Shown: positions 1-10,268, counted from the stretch's first letter. The stretch is 64,000 bases of DNA from Zygnema cylindricum (GCA_037447655.1 JBBHKE010002248.1:196189-260188); one strand, 5' to 3'. The notes: generated by a model from the sequence alone, not told the origin. A program made the numbers and translations.

Positions 1-649
1 AGTACCAGACGCATGACTGAGTTATGTCACTCTCCTAAATTGTTACCCATTACCCGATACGCGTTAACGACAATAAAAGTTAACCGAAACTCAATTTCCC
101 GCAACTACCCGTTCCCGACCGTACCCTAATAAGTACAAAATTAGTGGTACATCTCCCACATACCTTCCACGATACCAAGAGTAAAAAGTACAATAATGTT
201 GTATAGTATGGACATTACTGTACTTTAGTGTAGTGGAACGTACCTTCGAAACTTTCATTTTTTTTTTTGTTTTTTGCTTACCTGACCGTAACCAATTTTT
301 TAGTTTTTTTTGTGAATCACTCGCCCGAATCCGCCCTGCCCCCTAAATTTGGCACCCGAATCCGTTCCGGATCCGACGCGGGCGGTAGGTTAATGGTCGG
401 TTACAATTTCGGGTAACCTTTTGCGTCCTCTAATGTAAATCAACTGTAGATACGACGTGGCAATGCGATGTATTCCAACGTAGCGTATGTGGCGGTGCAA
501 TGCGATAAATCGCCTCATTGACATAATATGATAGATCACAGTTACAAAGTAGAAGAATAAAATTTCTTGCCAAAAACGTGAGCGTAAAACTTGTTGAAAT
601 TAAAGCTTTGATCTCAGCAGATAATAGTGTGAGGAGGATTTTAGGCCTA
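1..649. other. intergenic, no feature recognised
   Basis: AT-rich sequence with no open frame or family I recognise. A homopolymer T run lies near 258-270. Left unassigned. Confidence 0.5.
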
Positions 650-1620
650 GTTGTTCAATACACGGGTTTTTTCCATTTTTTCCAGTTTCTACGTATTGTA
701 CGTGACTTTTGAAAAATACGCAAAAAAACGTCTACTGTAAACTGAAACTGAAATATTACGGAAACTAATAAACAAAATACTGTGACTGTTAGTTTATTTA
801 CGGAAACCGTACGGTGGTTTACAAAAAAGATTCGATACACGTATCCGTACTTTTTGTTCAGTAATCCGAACAGAATGTACATGGATTGTACGGGAAAATA
901 ATGTGACGTCTACAAATATTTCCAAAAAGAGACATTGCGGCGTCACACTATTTCAGAGCCGTGGGTTCAAATTTTGTACGAGCATCTTCTTCAAATTTCG
1001 AAAAGAAGCCGCCATTATTACTTGAACAGCTGAACGCGAAAAATCACAGAAGACGCCATTACCGACGCCACGGCAAGAAGGGAAGAAAATTTAGAGTAAA
1101 AATAGTTAAAGGACATAAATGTATTTTTTTTTTGTTCTAATGTGATTGTTTTTGTTTTTTTTTATCAATGTGTTACGTCGTGCAATGTTGAATGATGAAA
1201 AATGGAATCTGCATATGGCCTGAACTTTGTTTTTTTGAAGTTGCATGCTCTCGGAAAAGAAGGCCATGGCTGCCTGTCTGTGAAGGACAGGCAATTTTAT
1301 TATAATTAAAATGCAATTCGGAGGAATCGAACCTGTATTTGAAAATGTCATCTAATATGCACTGGTACAATTGTCCTTAACCAGTTGATGTAGGTGGTAC
1401 AATACAGGAGCTGAGTGTGATAATAATTAAATTAAATAATGTTTTTAACCGCTCATTTAACGGAAAGCGTACAAACTGCGGTACATGTTAAAATTCAATT
1501 TTTTAAAAATGTACGGATTTGTACGGGAAAAAATCATTAACGTTTTTTTCAAATCGACCTCTCCAGTTTCTACGTATTGTACGCGCGTTTGAAACGTGCG
1601 TAAAATACGTTTTGAACAAC
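650..1620. mobile_element. MITE-like DNA element, copy 1 (TA target duplication)
   Basis: The element begins GTTGTTCAA and ends with the inverted TTGAACAAC, flanked on both sides by TA (648-649 and 1621-1622). A second copy with the same ends, order of internal motifs and orientation lies at 61344-62250. Shared internal blocks include 'taccgctcattta', 'taatgtgattg' and several gtacgg motifs. A subterminal direct repeat ccagtttctacgtattgtac lies near 681-700 and 1563-1582. No transposase frame is visible, so it is non-autonomous. The TA duplication suggests a Tc1/mariner-like or PIF/Harbinger-like mobiliser, which cannot be decided from the ends alone. Confidence 0.7.
1314..1392 (-). other. 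tRNA-like module inside MITE copy 1
   Basis: On the minus strand a B-box-like GGTTCGATTCC (1323-1333) is preceded by an A-box-like TGGTTAAGGACA (1372-1383) at tRNA-like spacing. The acceptor stem is not convincing, so this is a tRNA-derived pol III promoter remnant rather than a tRNA gene. The other MITE copy has a comparable module at 61948-62020. Confidence 0.5.
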
Positions 1621-1622
1621 TA

Positions 1623-2410
1623 TGCTTTTCGTGGTTCCTGGTTTCGGCGGTACGGCACATTGTCATAGACCGTCGGATGAACAGTGAATTGACGGCTGTT
1701 TTTTTAGGGCTTTTTAGGGTTTTTTAGCGCCCGGGAAAATACGATTGGTCCGGTGAATCTTAGAGAGTGTGAGGTCGACCTTCTTATTGAATTCATACCA
1801 AGGTGTTTAGGAGAAACGTGCGTGTTTGGCGCCTAGAGGTCTTTCAAAGTCGTATAATGGGTAGTCTTTTTATTTGTGATATCATTTGTAGGATGTAGAG
1901 ATTAGGGTTTAGTCTTGTAATGTTGATTATTATTTTTGCTCATATTGTTGCAATACGAGAGATGTGTTCTACATTGTGAGAAAATGGAATGTGTCCAAAG
2001 GAATAATTATATGCAATATTTCTTTGTGCGTGCGACTTTCTAAGTAATTCCATGCTAGAACTTGGTAATGACGAGTTTCTGTTAAAGCTAGTAGCTACAA
2101 CGCTAATCGTCATTAGTGTTAATGTTTTTTTTGCCACTTAAAACATCCTTTCTCCGTGCACACTTGTCGAATTGTCAATCAAAGACTGCCCACTCCTAAC
2201 AGTTCGTCGATATTTTTGTGTGGAGGAAGCTTAGTACTATCAAGCTCCTATTAAAGCTAGTAGCTTCTAGTTTACTAGTGTACTTTACGATAGTTTATCT
2301 TTGAGATAAGGGGGTGTGCACTTAGCATTGTACAGGATATAAATGGTGACCTTGAGAGAAGGGTAGCTCAAGGGTTAGCTTTGTGGTGGTATCTTTATCT
2401 TGGAGATACA
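1623..2410. other. intergenic with a dispersed repeat fragment
   Basis: No gene is seen. Short telomere-like runs (tttttagggttttttag) occur near 1706-1728. The block around 2110-2165 (gttaatg, then a T-run, gccacttaaaaca, and tctccgtgcacacttgt) recurs at 20840-20900 and inverted at 4160-4225, so it is a dispersed repeat, probably the arm of a MITE. Confidence 0.45.
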
Positions 2411-2464
2411 ACCAACAAATGAGAGGTAGAGGAAGAGGAAGAGGAAGAGGGAGAGGGAGAAGGA
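2411..2464. repeat. GA-rich low-complexity tract, left of the TRIM
   Basis: Imperfect (AGAGGA/GGGAGA) repeats. The tract continues beyond the TRIM at 2977-3190, showing that the TRIM inserted into a pre-existing GA-rich array. The long open frames here on both strands are artefacts of the repeat. Confidence 0.85.
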
Positions 2465-2559
2465 TATTGACTTGCATAAAATTTACCGATCGATACTCGG
2501 ATGTGGGGTGTACCCACACTAAAATACTTAATAAAAAGGACATACCGGCCACAATATCC

Positions 2560-2631
2560 TGTCTAGTGGCGTTGTTGTTAGCTCATTCTCGACTTAAGTG
2601 AAAGGTCCCAAGTTCAAATCTTGGTCGGCTC
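2560..2631 (+). other. tRNA-like module in left TRIM LTR
   Basis: Degenerate sister of the module in the right LTR. The T-arm CCAAG-TTCAAAT-CTTGG is perfect and is followed by GTCGGCTC. The D-arm region is eroded. Confidence 0.6.
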
Positions 2632-2848
2632 ATCATTCCCTTAAATGCAACCGTCCACTCTATCCCTCGATTCGACGAAGCTTAACATGGTATCAAAGCT
2701 AGGAGGCCGAGGCTACACGTGGACATTATGATTGACTAACTTTTGAGGGGGGGTGTTGGCGTATGTAAAATGTACTGATCGATACCCGGATGTGGGGTGT
2801 ATCCACACTAAAATACTCACTAAAAAGGACTCACCGGCCACAACATCC

Positions 2849-2920
2849 GGGCTGGCGGCGTAGTGGTTAGCGCATCCTCAACTTAAGTGAAAGGTCCCAA
2901 TTTCAAATCTTGGCCGGCTC
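2849..2920 (+). other. tRNA-like module in right TRIM LTR
   Basis: A 72-nt segment with a potential 7-bp acceptor stem (GGGCTGG with CCGGCTC, two G-U pairs), a D-arm-like GCG-TAGTGGTTAG-CGC and a T-arm with loop TTCAAAT-like sequence. The A box (TAGTGGTTAGCG) and B box (TTTCAAATCTT) are in the sense orientation of the TRIM. The anticodon arm is not a clean stem. An LTR carrying a pol III-type module recalls Cassandra TRIMs, which carry 5S rRNA sequence instead. Confidence 0.65.
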
Positions 2921-2976
2921 ATCACTCCCTTGATCGGGATCGTCTACTCTAACCCTCGATTCCACGAATGTTAACA

Positions 2977-3195
2977 AAGGAGAGGGAGAGAGATAGAGGA
3001 AGGAGGGGAAGAGGGAGGGTTAGAGGGAGAGGGAGAGGAATATGGAATGGGAGAAGGGTAAGGAGAGTGAGGGGTAGAGGGAGACAATAAGGGAGGGGGA
3101 GGGGAAGGGGGTGAGGGAGAAGGAGACGGAGAAGAAGACGGAGGAGGAGATGGAGAGAGAAAGGGAAAGGAAATGGAATGGGAGACAGAGTTGAT
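2977..3195. repeat. GA-rich low-complexity tract, right of the TRIM
   Basis: Continuation of the GGGAGA-like tract interrupted by the TRIM. Not coding. Confidence 0.85.
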
Positions 3196-4769
3196 TTGAA
3201 AACATACTGAATATAGAACCCATCATGCTCTATACTCAGATGGTTGTTTAATAATCACAGTTTTAAAATATAATAGCCTCCATTAAGGTTCATCACCGTT
3301 CCTAAATTGCCCTCATTAGGGTTCTTTCCAGATGTTGTGGCAATTGTAGACCGTTGGCTCCTCTATTATTGGCAATTCGAAGTTACGTTTCACTATATTT
3401 ACAATCTAGGACCATCACGTAAAAATAACAAAAACAAAAGAGAATGGATATACCCTGCCCAACATTATTAGGGTGAAGGAATTGTTGGTGCTAATGCAAA
3501 TTTAAAATATACGATAGCTTTTTGCAAGAGATGTTTGCAATTGTAGTCCACTCCTTTAAATAGCGTTGTTAGCCCTAGTTTAAGATTTTGGACCAAAAAT
3601 AATCGCAAGGGAATCAAAGTTATTGACTCTAGTAACCATGGGCAGTATAGTAAAGGAAGCTGCAAGGAAAAAAAGTTGAAGAGGACAAGCACCAAGAGTA
3701 AAATCGAGTTTACCCTGAGATACAATCGTTTTAACCTAAAGCTGAACTCTTTGTTGTAAGAAGGGGGCCCAAAACCCCATCAGATTTCAACATATTTGTA
3801 AAACTGTCAAGATATTAAGTACGAGTACCTAAACACAACGTTGGGTATTATGTGTCTCAGATGTGTCTCACTCAATATTTGTATTTAATCGTATCTAGCT
3901 TCTCTCCATTCTGAGCCATATATGGTTTGGCGCATTGAAACATTATCACAAAGACTGTAGGAAATAAGAACAAATCTTTGGTAAAAAGAACTAGAACTTT
4001 TCTCTTTGTATCACCATTTCTAAACCATGAAAGTCTGTTGAAATGACACAATTTGTTTGTTGAAAGTGTGTTAAGAGCCTCGCCCGTTGAAGTTCAGAAA
4101 AACTAGGTTGCCATTCGAAGGCAAGATTCTCACCTTCCTATTGTCGGTCTCCTGTAGACAGTCCAACAAGTGTGCATGAACTAAATATGTTTTAAGTGGC
4201 GAAAAAAACTTTAACCCTATTAACGAGTAGTGTTAAAAATGGAAACCGTAACCTCAATAAAAAATCTTTATTTCTTACGTGATTATCAGCTTTACTGGCT
4301 ATGCGACTTAGAGATCCTTCTAAGGAACACAAAGATTAATTGCTTATTATTAGCTTAACAATCAATTGGGGAAAATTTACTTCTTCAAATGGTAACTATT
4401 TAAGGTAATTTAACACTATTAGTCTGAGCGCTACCATCTGGGAAAACAACATCAATCGGAGCAAAAAATAAAGGAAATGACAAAATGGAAAATGTAGATT
4501 GCTTTTAATCTTAGGGTTTTTGTTAGTGGCTATAAATTCAAATGGTTTACCATCAAGCCTTTGTTTTCATAGTGTGATGCACATAGTAGGAATGTGTGGA
4601 TGTACCAATTCAATCATAACAAAAAGAACTTATTTGTACTTTTATGTACACTAAAGGCCGGCCATGATTTTCACTTTATCATTCAAGGACAATAGTTTTC
4701 TGAAACAAAGACCTTTGCACTTTTGGCGCCGAGTTTTTTCATACGCGTTTGGTAGTTATTAAGGTATTG
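3196..4769. other. intergenic, nothing recognised
   Basis: AT-rich sequence without a supported gene. The piece around 4160-4225 is an inverted copy of the dispersed repeat seen near 2110-2165. No exon with recognisable protein similarity was found on either strand. Confidence 0.45.
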
Positions 4770-4900
4770 CCCCATACATATCGGTTATCGGCGATAATCA
4801 AAATAATTGGCGATAATGGAATCATCGGCACTTATGAAAGCAAACAATCAACAATCAATGATATCGTTATTGCTGATTATTGGTTGGACATCCGATACTA
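4770..4900. repeat. ATCGGCGATAA-rich repeat
   Basis: Dense copies of tatcgg and cgataa in both orientations, as also seen at 19180-19690, 20020-20180 and 20710-20830. Probably a degenerate dispersed repeat; no function assigned. Confidence 0.45.
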
Positions 4901-4915
4901 TATGAATAAACCCTA

Positions 4916-5275
4916 ACACTAACAATAATAACAATAAAACCAATGACAAATAAAAATAATCACAAATCATCAACGATAGAAACAACATGACAAAACTCTA
5001 AAAACAGTGACAACAATATGAATAATAACAATAATAACAATAACAACAAAAACAAAATAATATCAATAATAACAGTAACAACAATAACAACAACAATGAC
5101 AATAAAGAAAACTAAAACAACAATATGATAATAAAAATAACAATATCGATTACAATAACAAAAACAATAACAATAATGATACAATAATGATAATAATATC
5201 AACAATGATAACAACAAAAATGATGATAACACTAAAAAGAATAACAATAGTAAGAGCAATAAAGATAATAAACAC
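4916..5275. repeat. AAC/AAT/ATG trinucleotide microsatellite
   Basis: Run of imperfect aac, aat and atg triplets immediately downstream (minus-strand sense) of the GT31 stop codon, so it may lie in that gene's 3' UTR or flank. The minus-strand open frame it creates is low-complexity. Confidence 0.75.
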
Positions 5276-5283
5276 CACAAAAA

Positions 5284-5493
5284 TCACAAGTCGCAACATC
5301 GGGCTCCATTCCCGGCCTCCAAATGTTTCCATAGACACTCCATGGCCGCCGGCCGTTGGTAGTGAGCGATCACATAACCGTTTCGACATCCGTCAAAAAC
5401 CAAATCTCGGTCGTCCACATATAAAACGTTTTTACTCATTTGTGAAAGTTTTTCCAACCAAATTCCCATCCCGATATCCTCGAGTCGAAACAT
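5284..5493 (-). CDS. GT31 gene exon 5, terminal
   Basis: 69 codons plus TGA (5286-5284). MFRLEDIGMGIWLEKL carries the acidic ED motif of the family; VIAHYQRPAAMECLWKHL matches the plant 'TAHYQSPRQMxCLWxxL' signature; it ends ARCCDL. The acceptor is preceded by a 12-base T tract and CAG. Confidence 0.88.
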   Translation of the reverse strand: MFRLEDIGMGIWLEKLSQMSKNVLYVDDRDLVFDGCRNGYVIAHYQRPAAMECLWKHLEAGNGARCCDL

Positions 5494-7437
5494 CTGTAAA
5501 AAAAAAAAAATGAAGGAAAAAAACAACGCAAAATGTGAATAAAAGGGAAAAAAACAAAATATAACCCGAAAAAAAAAAAAAAAAACGAAACAAAACAAAA
5601 CAAACAAAACTTTTCTCTGTGCCCTCGAGTCGAAACACCTAACGAAAAATACTAAGGAGCAAAAAAAAAAAAAAAAAAACACAACCCAAAAAATTCAGTT
5701 AATGAAACAAAATAAAACAAAACAAAAATTGAAAGAAAAAGAAAAAACGAAGACAAACGAACTACAACAGCAAAAAAGAACTAAAATTAAAATTACAACT
5801 AAAACCAAAACTAAAACTAAAAGAAAATAAAAACAAAACCTACCATAAAAAAAAACGTTCAAATAAATATATCCATAAATCAGTCACACTCCCATACTCG
5901 TATCATTTCTCAAACACCCGAAAACAAAAACAAAAAAAAATACGATAAAAAAAAACAAAAAAAAAAACTAAAGAAAAAACGAAACAAAAAGACAACCATA
6001 AAAATCGAAACCGAAAACCGAAAAAATAAGGCTCGTAAAAAGAGAAATCCATACCTCCAAGTTCCCCGTATTATATTCCGTATTAATAAATTTAGCAATA
6101 TCCGCAGAAAATATATAACCGGCCCCATGGGCCCAAACGGGGTATACACTCCCCCCCCATTCCTGCAATTCCTCACACTTGAATCGTTCAATTCAAAAAA
6201 GCATACATGTTAAAATTCCTCTCCCGTTCCCCCTTCCCTCTCTCCCGCTTACCTCTCTCCCCACTCCCATATCCCTCTCTCTATCTCTCTCCCTCACTCT
6301 CCCTCACCCCCACGCTCCCCCTCCGCCATTCTGTGACCTCTCTCCGTGTCTCTCCCTCTCCCCTCCCACTGCCTTTTTGTCTCTCACTCTTTCTTCCTCT
6401 CTCCCTCTCCCCTAGCCTACCCCTTCCCCCCCTCGCTCTCTCCCTCTCGCCCCTCTCCCCTCTCCCTATCCCGCTGCCTTTCTCTCTCGGCCTTCTCTGC
6501 CACTCTCCATCTCCCTCTCCCTTCTCCTTTCCTCCACTCCCTTTCTCACTCGTCCCCACTCCACCTATAGCTCATAGACATTTTTCAACCTCTCCTACCT
6601 CTCCTCCCTCCCCACTCACCGTATATCCCATAAACCATTTCCCACCTCCCCTCCACCTTCATCTCCCTCCCTCTCCCTCACCACTCACCATAAATCCCAC
6701 AAACCATTTCCCACCTCCCCCCCTCTGTCTCCCTCTCCCCCCTCCCCACTCACCGTATACGCCATAAACCATTTACTGTTTCTATGTCGCACCGGTCGAC
6801 TCTTCTTCACCATCGCTCCGTAAAACAACATCCTCTTTTTCGTCCTATCTGCCTCGATTCTATCGTTATTATCACTATTACTATCACTATTACTATCACT
6901 ATTACTATCACTATTACTATTATTATTACTATTACTGTTATTATTATTATTATCATTGGCATCATTATTATTGGTATTGTTATTATTAATGTTATTATTG
7001 TTAATAGTATTATTACTATTTGCGGTTAAAACCCTCCTGAGAAGTTCCTCGATTCTCACGAAAGTGTCGTCGTCGGTTTTCATCACAAAGGTGGAAGAAG
7101 GGTTCAGAGCCTACAGACACCACTTCCCTCCCCTCCCCTCCCTCTCTCCCTCCAAAGTGAGAATCCCTGATAAATCTCTCGCTATCAACTTCGATCTCCC
7201 TCGCCCTCTCTCATCCACTTCCTCTACCTTTTCCTTTCCCTCCTCCCCCACCCTCTCCCTCTCCCTCTCCCTCTCCCTCTCTCCCTCTGCCCCTCTCCTC
7301 TCTCCAACTTTTCTCACAGTTCCATTGTATTGTCTCCATCTATGCATACATGTGTATACAGAGAGAGAGAGAGAGGGGGAGAGAGATAGAGAGAGAAAGA
7401 GAGCGCGAGAGAAAGAGAAAGAGAGAGAAAGAGAGTG

Positions 7438-7510
<73 letters not shown>

Positions 7511-9917
7511 CATACATGTGTGAAAAAACGCTAAACATATAAAAAAAAACTCGTCAAAACCCGTTGGGAAAAGATTTGACTTACGGCTACTCTTGCTATC
7601 GCCAAAGTTTTCATCGGAAGGACATAGTACGAATCCATTAAGGGGAGAATTACGAGATCTCTGTTTTCGTCTTTTTCTGCGAGAAGATCTGCGTTGATGC
7701 TCCGATCACGATGCTGCACTGCCAAAAAAATTCGAAATGCAAAAAATTTACGGAAAAGAAAATGTTTTAAAAAAGATACAAGAAGGTACAAGAATATAAA
7801 TAATGACAAAAATGTAAATAATGTAAAGTTTTACAAAACTAACAAACTTTTCTGATACTTAGTATGAAAAACAAATGTTTAATTACGACAGCTTGTGAAA
7901 GGTTTTCTTTTCGGAATTTGTTTTTCTTTTGTTAAATCATTTGAACTAAAGTCTATATGTATAATAAGGAAGATTAGATTTTTCTTCTTTTACTTAAAAA
8001 AAATAAAAAAATCAGACCCACCAAGAGAGCAACACAAAACTTGAATAATTACACGATTTGTTTTTGTACCCGCTAAGAAAGAAATAATATCCGAAAGTCA
8101 AATAAGAAAAAAAACGTTTTTCTTTCTCAAAAATGTTTTATCGACTACGAAAGAAGTGTATTTATTATCTGTGAGAATTGAAAAAAAAATACACACACCC
8201 AAAAATTTGAATCCTTTAAGAATCCTTCAATAGAGAGAAAGAGTAAGGAAAGAAAAAAAGGCAACACTATGTAAGGGAGGTAGAGAGGGAGGGAGTGGGG
8301 GAGAGAGAGCGAGAGGGGGAGAGAGTGAAAGGAAAGCAAAAAAGGTTGCTATGGCATCAAAAACATGGGAGGGAGGGAAAGAGGGAGGGAGGCGGGGAGG
8401 AAGTGAGGGGGAGAGAGAGAGAAAAGAAAGAGAGAGGGAGAGACAGAGAGAAAAGAGAGAGAAAGAGAGAGAGAGAGAGTGTGTAAACCAACACCTAGGT
8501 CCAAATTAAAAAAAAAAGGAAATAAAAACATTCGGAAATTGAAAAAATTGGAACTAAACGAACTCACCAGACCCACGAAAAATTTGTATACGACTCGTCC
8601 CGATTTGACTTCCCGACTATTTAACCACGTCTCTCGACAAGCCTTCCTCCTACTCACATGTTTTGGACTCGAAACGATTCCTATAAACAATAAAGGTTGT
8701 ATACTACTTTTCTTCTTTTCCTTCTCCTCCTCCTCCTCCTCCCCCATTTTCCCAAAAGAATGGCCGACAGAAACAATAGCCGATCTTCTTTCCTCCTCTT
8801 TCTCCTCCTTCTCTTTCCCCGTCTCCTCCTTCTCCTCCTCCTCCTTCTCCTCCTCCTCCTTCTCCTCCTCCTCCCCCTCCCCCATTTTCCCAATAATACT
8901 AATGTTTCCTATACCCATTATATTATTCCACATTCGGGTCCCATTTTTTACCGCCCGAGAAATAAGATCTGACCAGGGACCTTCCGGGAACTTTCCTTTA
9001 CTAAAACTCACTCGTTTACTTCGTCTCCCTCGAAGAATCGCATCGAATCTCGGATCCAATACTCTCCTATGTCTATTATTATTATGATAATGATAATGAT
9101 AATAATTATTATTATTACTATTATAATTAACGTCTTTTCCATCGACCCCATTTGTACCCGATAACCTTCTCTCCACCTCCTCCCTTACGAAATCTCGATG
9201 ACCTCGAATGATATGATTTCTATACTTAAGTTCCGTTTTTTCTATCGGTAAAACCGATTGGTAGTCGTCATTTTCCAAGTCGGGAGGAGGAGGAGGAGGA
9301 GGGAGTCTTTCTTTTTCTTCTCCCATCGAGAGTCGTTGAGTTAAGGACAATTCCTCTATCTCTTCGTTGGTGAGAAAACAGAGAGGCATTTTGGGATCTT
9401 GACATTGCGGTTTAAATTTCGTCTTATTCCCATTTTTGTTATTATTATTACTACTACTACCCCATTTTTCTTTCCAAGCTTCGAATTTCTCCTTTTTTTC
9501 CGCCTCCACTTCTTCCCTCCACAAAAAAAAATCTCGGAGGTCCTCTAGCTTCTCTCTCTTATATATCTTCTCTCTTTTATTTTCGAAAGGACCCGTTCCG
9601 TGTTCGCCGTTTTTCAGTTCTCCGTTATTCTCTCTCTCCGCACTCTCCTCACTCTCCTTTCTCCCTTTTCTTCCGTCTCTCCTATCTCTCCCTTCTCCCC
9701 TGCCGTCTTTCTTTCCCTCTACCGTTGAGAGGAAGGAGAGATGGTTGTTTGTAATCCATTGAGTGGGAGGAGAGGAGAGAGGAGGAGAGGAAACTTTTTT
9801 TAATAACAGCTCTAAAGGAGGGATCTTCAAATTTTTTACTTTATTATTATTGTTTGAAAAAAATCCTTGAAACGAAGAAGATGACGAAAACTTGATTGTC
9901 TTTTCTGCCACACCCAT
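5284..9917 (-). CDS. GT31 family beta-1,3-galactosyltransferase-like, 5 exons
   Basis: Predicted Golgi type II glycosyltransferase that would transfer galactose from UDP-galactose, closest by motif to plant hydroxyproline O-galactosyltransferases acting on arabinogalactan proteins. Exons on the minus strand: 9917-8568, 7713-7585, 7110-6754, 6177-6055 and 5493-5284. All have GT-AG borders and phase-0 introns, giving about 722 residues from the ATG at 9917. Motifs in order: FIGIVSS...RRKACRETWL (about 411-432), DLVILPLMDSY (exon 2), metal-binding DDD in KTDDDTFVRI (506-508), YPVWAHGAGYIFS (exon 4), LEDIGMGIWL and AHYQRP (exon 5). No galectin domain is visible. Two Glu-rich runs and a roughly 64-residue Asn/Ser/Asp insert are unusual. 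The frame stays open upstream to 10268 through poly-T-derived hydrophobic sequence that could be the signal anchor, so the true start is uncertain. The family call is firm; the acceptor substrate is inference. Confidence 0.85.
6055..6177 (-). CDS. GT31 gene exon 4
   Basis: 41 codons, CEELQEWGGS then VYPVWAHGAGYIFSADIAKF and a short tail. It matches the '[20 protein letters not shown]' block typical of plant GT31 members. Acceptor TTCAAG ends at 6178 and donor GTATGG begins at 6054. Confidence 0.85.
6178..6753 (-). repeat. GT31 intron 3: purine-rich, with tandem copies of the donor site
   Basis: The coding strand is almost wholly GGGAGA-type purine repeat until the short acceptor region. Next to exon 3 the exon-end/donor segment (tttatgg...tatacGGTGAGT) is repeated: donor-like GGTGAGT sites lie at 6753, 6688 and 6619, and a decayed fourth copy near 6554-6590. 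The spacing is about 65-69 bp. Confidence 0.75.
6754..7110 (-). CDS. GT31 gene exon 3 with DDD motif and Asn/Ser/Asp insert
   Basis: 119 codons from the acceptor TGTAG (ending 7111) to the donor GTGAGT (6753-6748). It opens ALNPSSTFVMKTDDDTFVRI with the metal-binding aspartates, then runs about 64 residues of Asn, Ser and Asp encoded by ATT/ATC/ACT triplets on the plus strand (about 6855-7020), then resumes family sequence LFYGAM...SKWFMAYT. The insert sits where relatives have a short loop. Confidence 0.85.
7111..7584 (-). repeat. GT31 intron 2 with (GA)n and CCCTCT arrays
   Basis: Contains an uninterrupted (GA)n run at about 7440-7506 and CT-rich imperfect hexamers at 7125-7310 on the plus strand. 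No coding content of its own. Confidence 0.7.
7585..7713 (-). CDS. GT31 gene exon 2
   Basis: 43 codons between acceptor GCAG (ending 7714) and donor GTAAGT (7584-7579). It encodes the conserved SINADLLAEKDENRD, then LVILPLMDSYYVLPMKTLAI, which aligns with the GT31 block 'DIVxLPFxDSYxxLxxKT'. An alternative acceptor 5 nt upstream would break the frame. Confidence 0.85.
7714..8567 (-). repeat. GT31 intron 1 with GA-rich block
   Basis: AT-rich with a GA-rich stretch at 8260-8482 on the plus strand. Open frames on either strand here are low-complexity shadows. Confidence 0.65.
8568..9917 (-). CDS. GT31 gene exon 1 (stem region and start of catalytic domain)
   Basis: 450 codons from ATG 9917 to the donor GTGAGT at 8567-8562. 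The first 400 residues are low-complexity and charged: a Ser/Asn segment, a Pro run, a short Asn/Tyr/His run and Glu/Lys tracts from GAG/GAA triplets. The last 44 residues begin the GT31 fold (FIGIVSS and RETWL). The long stem region is poorly conserved in this family, which may explain why it tolerates repeats. Confidence 0.8.
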
Positions 9918-10025
9918 TTTGCCACAAAAAAAAAAGTAAATTCCAAAACTTGAAAACCAAACAGAAAAAATAAAAAACAAAAATTTAAAAAAAAACAAAA
10001 ACAAAAACAAACAAAAACAAACAAC

Positions 10026-10059
<34 letters not shown>

Positions 10060-10268
10060 GAAAAAAAAGGGGGAAAAAAAGGGAAAAAGACAGTAAGGTT
10101 TAGGTTCGGTTCATTCCTTTGTACATAACAAAAAAAAAATGTTTTGAACAGAGAAAATTTCAGCTTTTTTAGCAATTTACGAAAAACGGAATACCTTAAA
10201 ACCCTTTTTAGGGTATTGGTACACAAACTCATTGCTCTTGGAGAAGTTGAAATTATTAGTGTGGACAT
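9918..10268 (-). other. possible upstream coding extension of the GT31 gene
   Basis: The exon 1 frame is open to an ATG at 10268. It would add about 117 residues: a basic N-terminus (KRVLRYSVFRKLLKKLKF) followed by a Phe/Leu-rich hydrophobic stretch encoded by the poly-A/T region at 9940-10060. This fits a cytosolic tail plus signal anchor of a type II Golgi enzyme, but could equally be 5' UTR or an intron. Confidence 0.35.

Larger units (their letters stand above)
2465..2976 (+). mobile_element. TRIM (terminal-repeat retrotransposon in miniature)
   Basis: Two 223-bp direct LTRs (2465-2687 and 2754-2976) enclose only 66 bp. Directly after the left LTR is TGGTATCAAAGC (2688-2699), one base off the usual primer site complementary to the 3' end of initiator tRNA-Met. 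A G-run polypurine tract (gaggggggg) abuts the right LTR, which starts TGTTGGC and ends TTAACA. A perfect 5-bp duplication aagga flanks the element (2460-2464 and 2977-2981). It has no coding capacity, so it depends on enzymes from another element. The left LTR has decayed more (TATTGAC start) than the right. Confidence 0.9.

Noticed and set aside
2560-2631. True nuclear tRNA gene
   Set aside because: All tRNA-like modules here lack a clean anticodon arm or acceptor stem and sit inside repeats, so they are called tRNA-like only.
5432-5682. Second start for GT31 exon 5 from the upstream Phe-rich frame
   Set aside because: The upstream part is the T-rich polypyrimidine region of intron 4; the CAG acceptor at 5494-5496 explains the exon start.
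6179-6770. Plus-strand Pro/Ser/Leu-rich frames opposite the GT31 gene
   Set aside because: Pyrimidine-rich intron 3 of GT31 read on the wrong strand; no domain content.
8479-9762. Plus-strand frames of 90-200 codons rich in Leu and Ser
   Set aside because: Antisense shadows of GT31 exon 1 poly-Glu and charged tracts.
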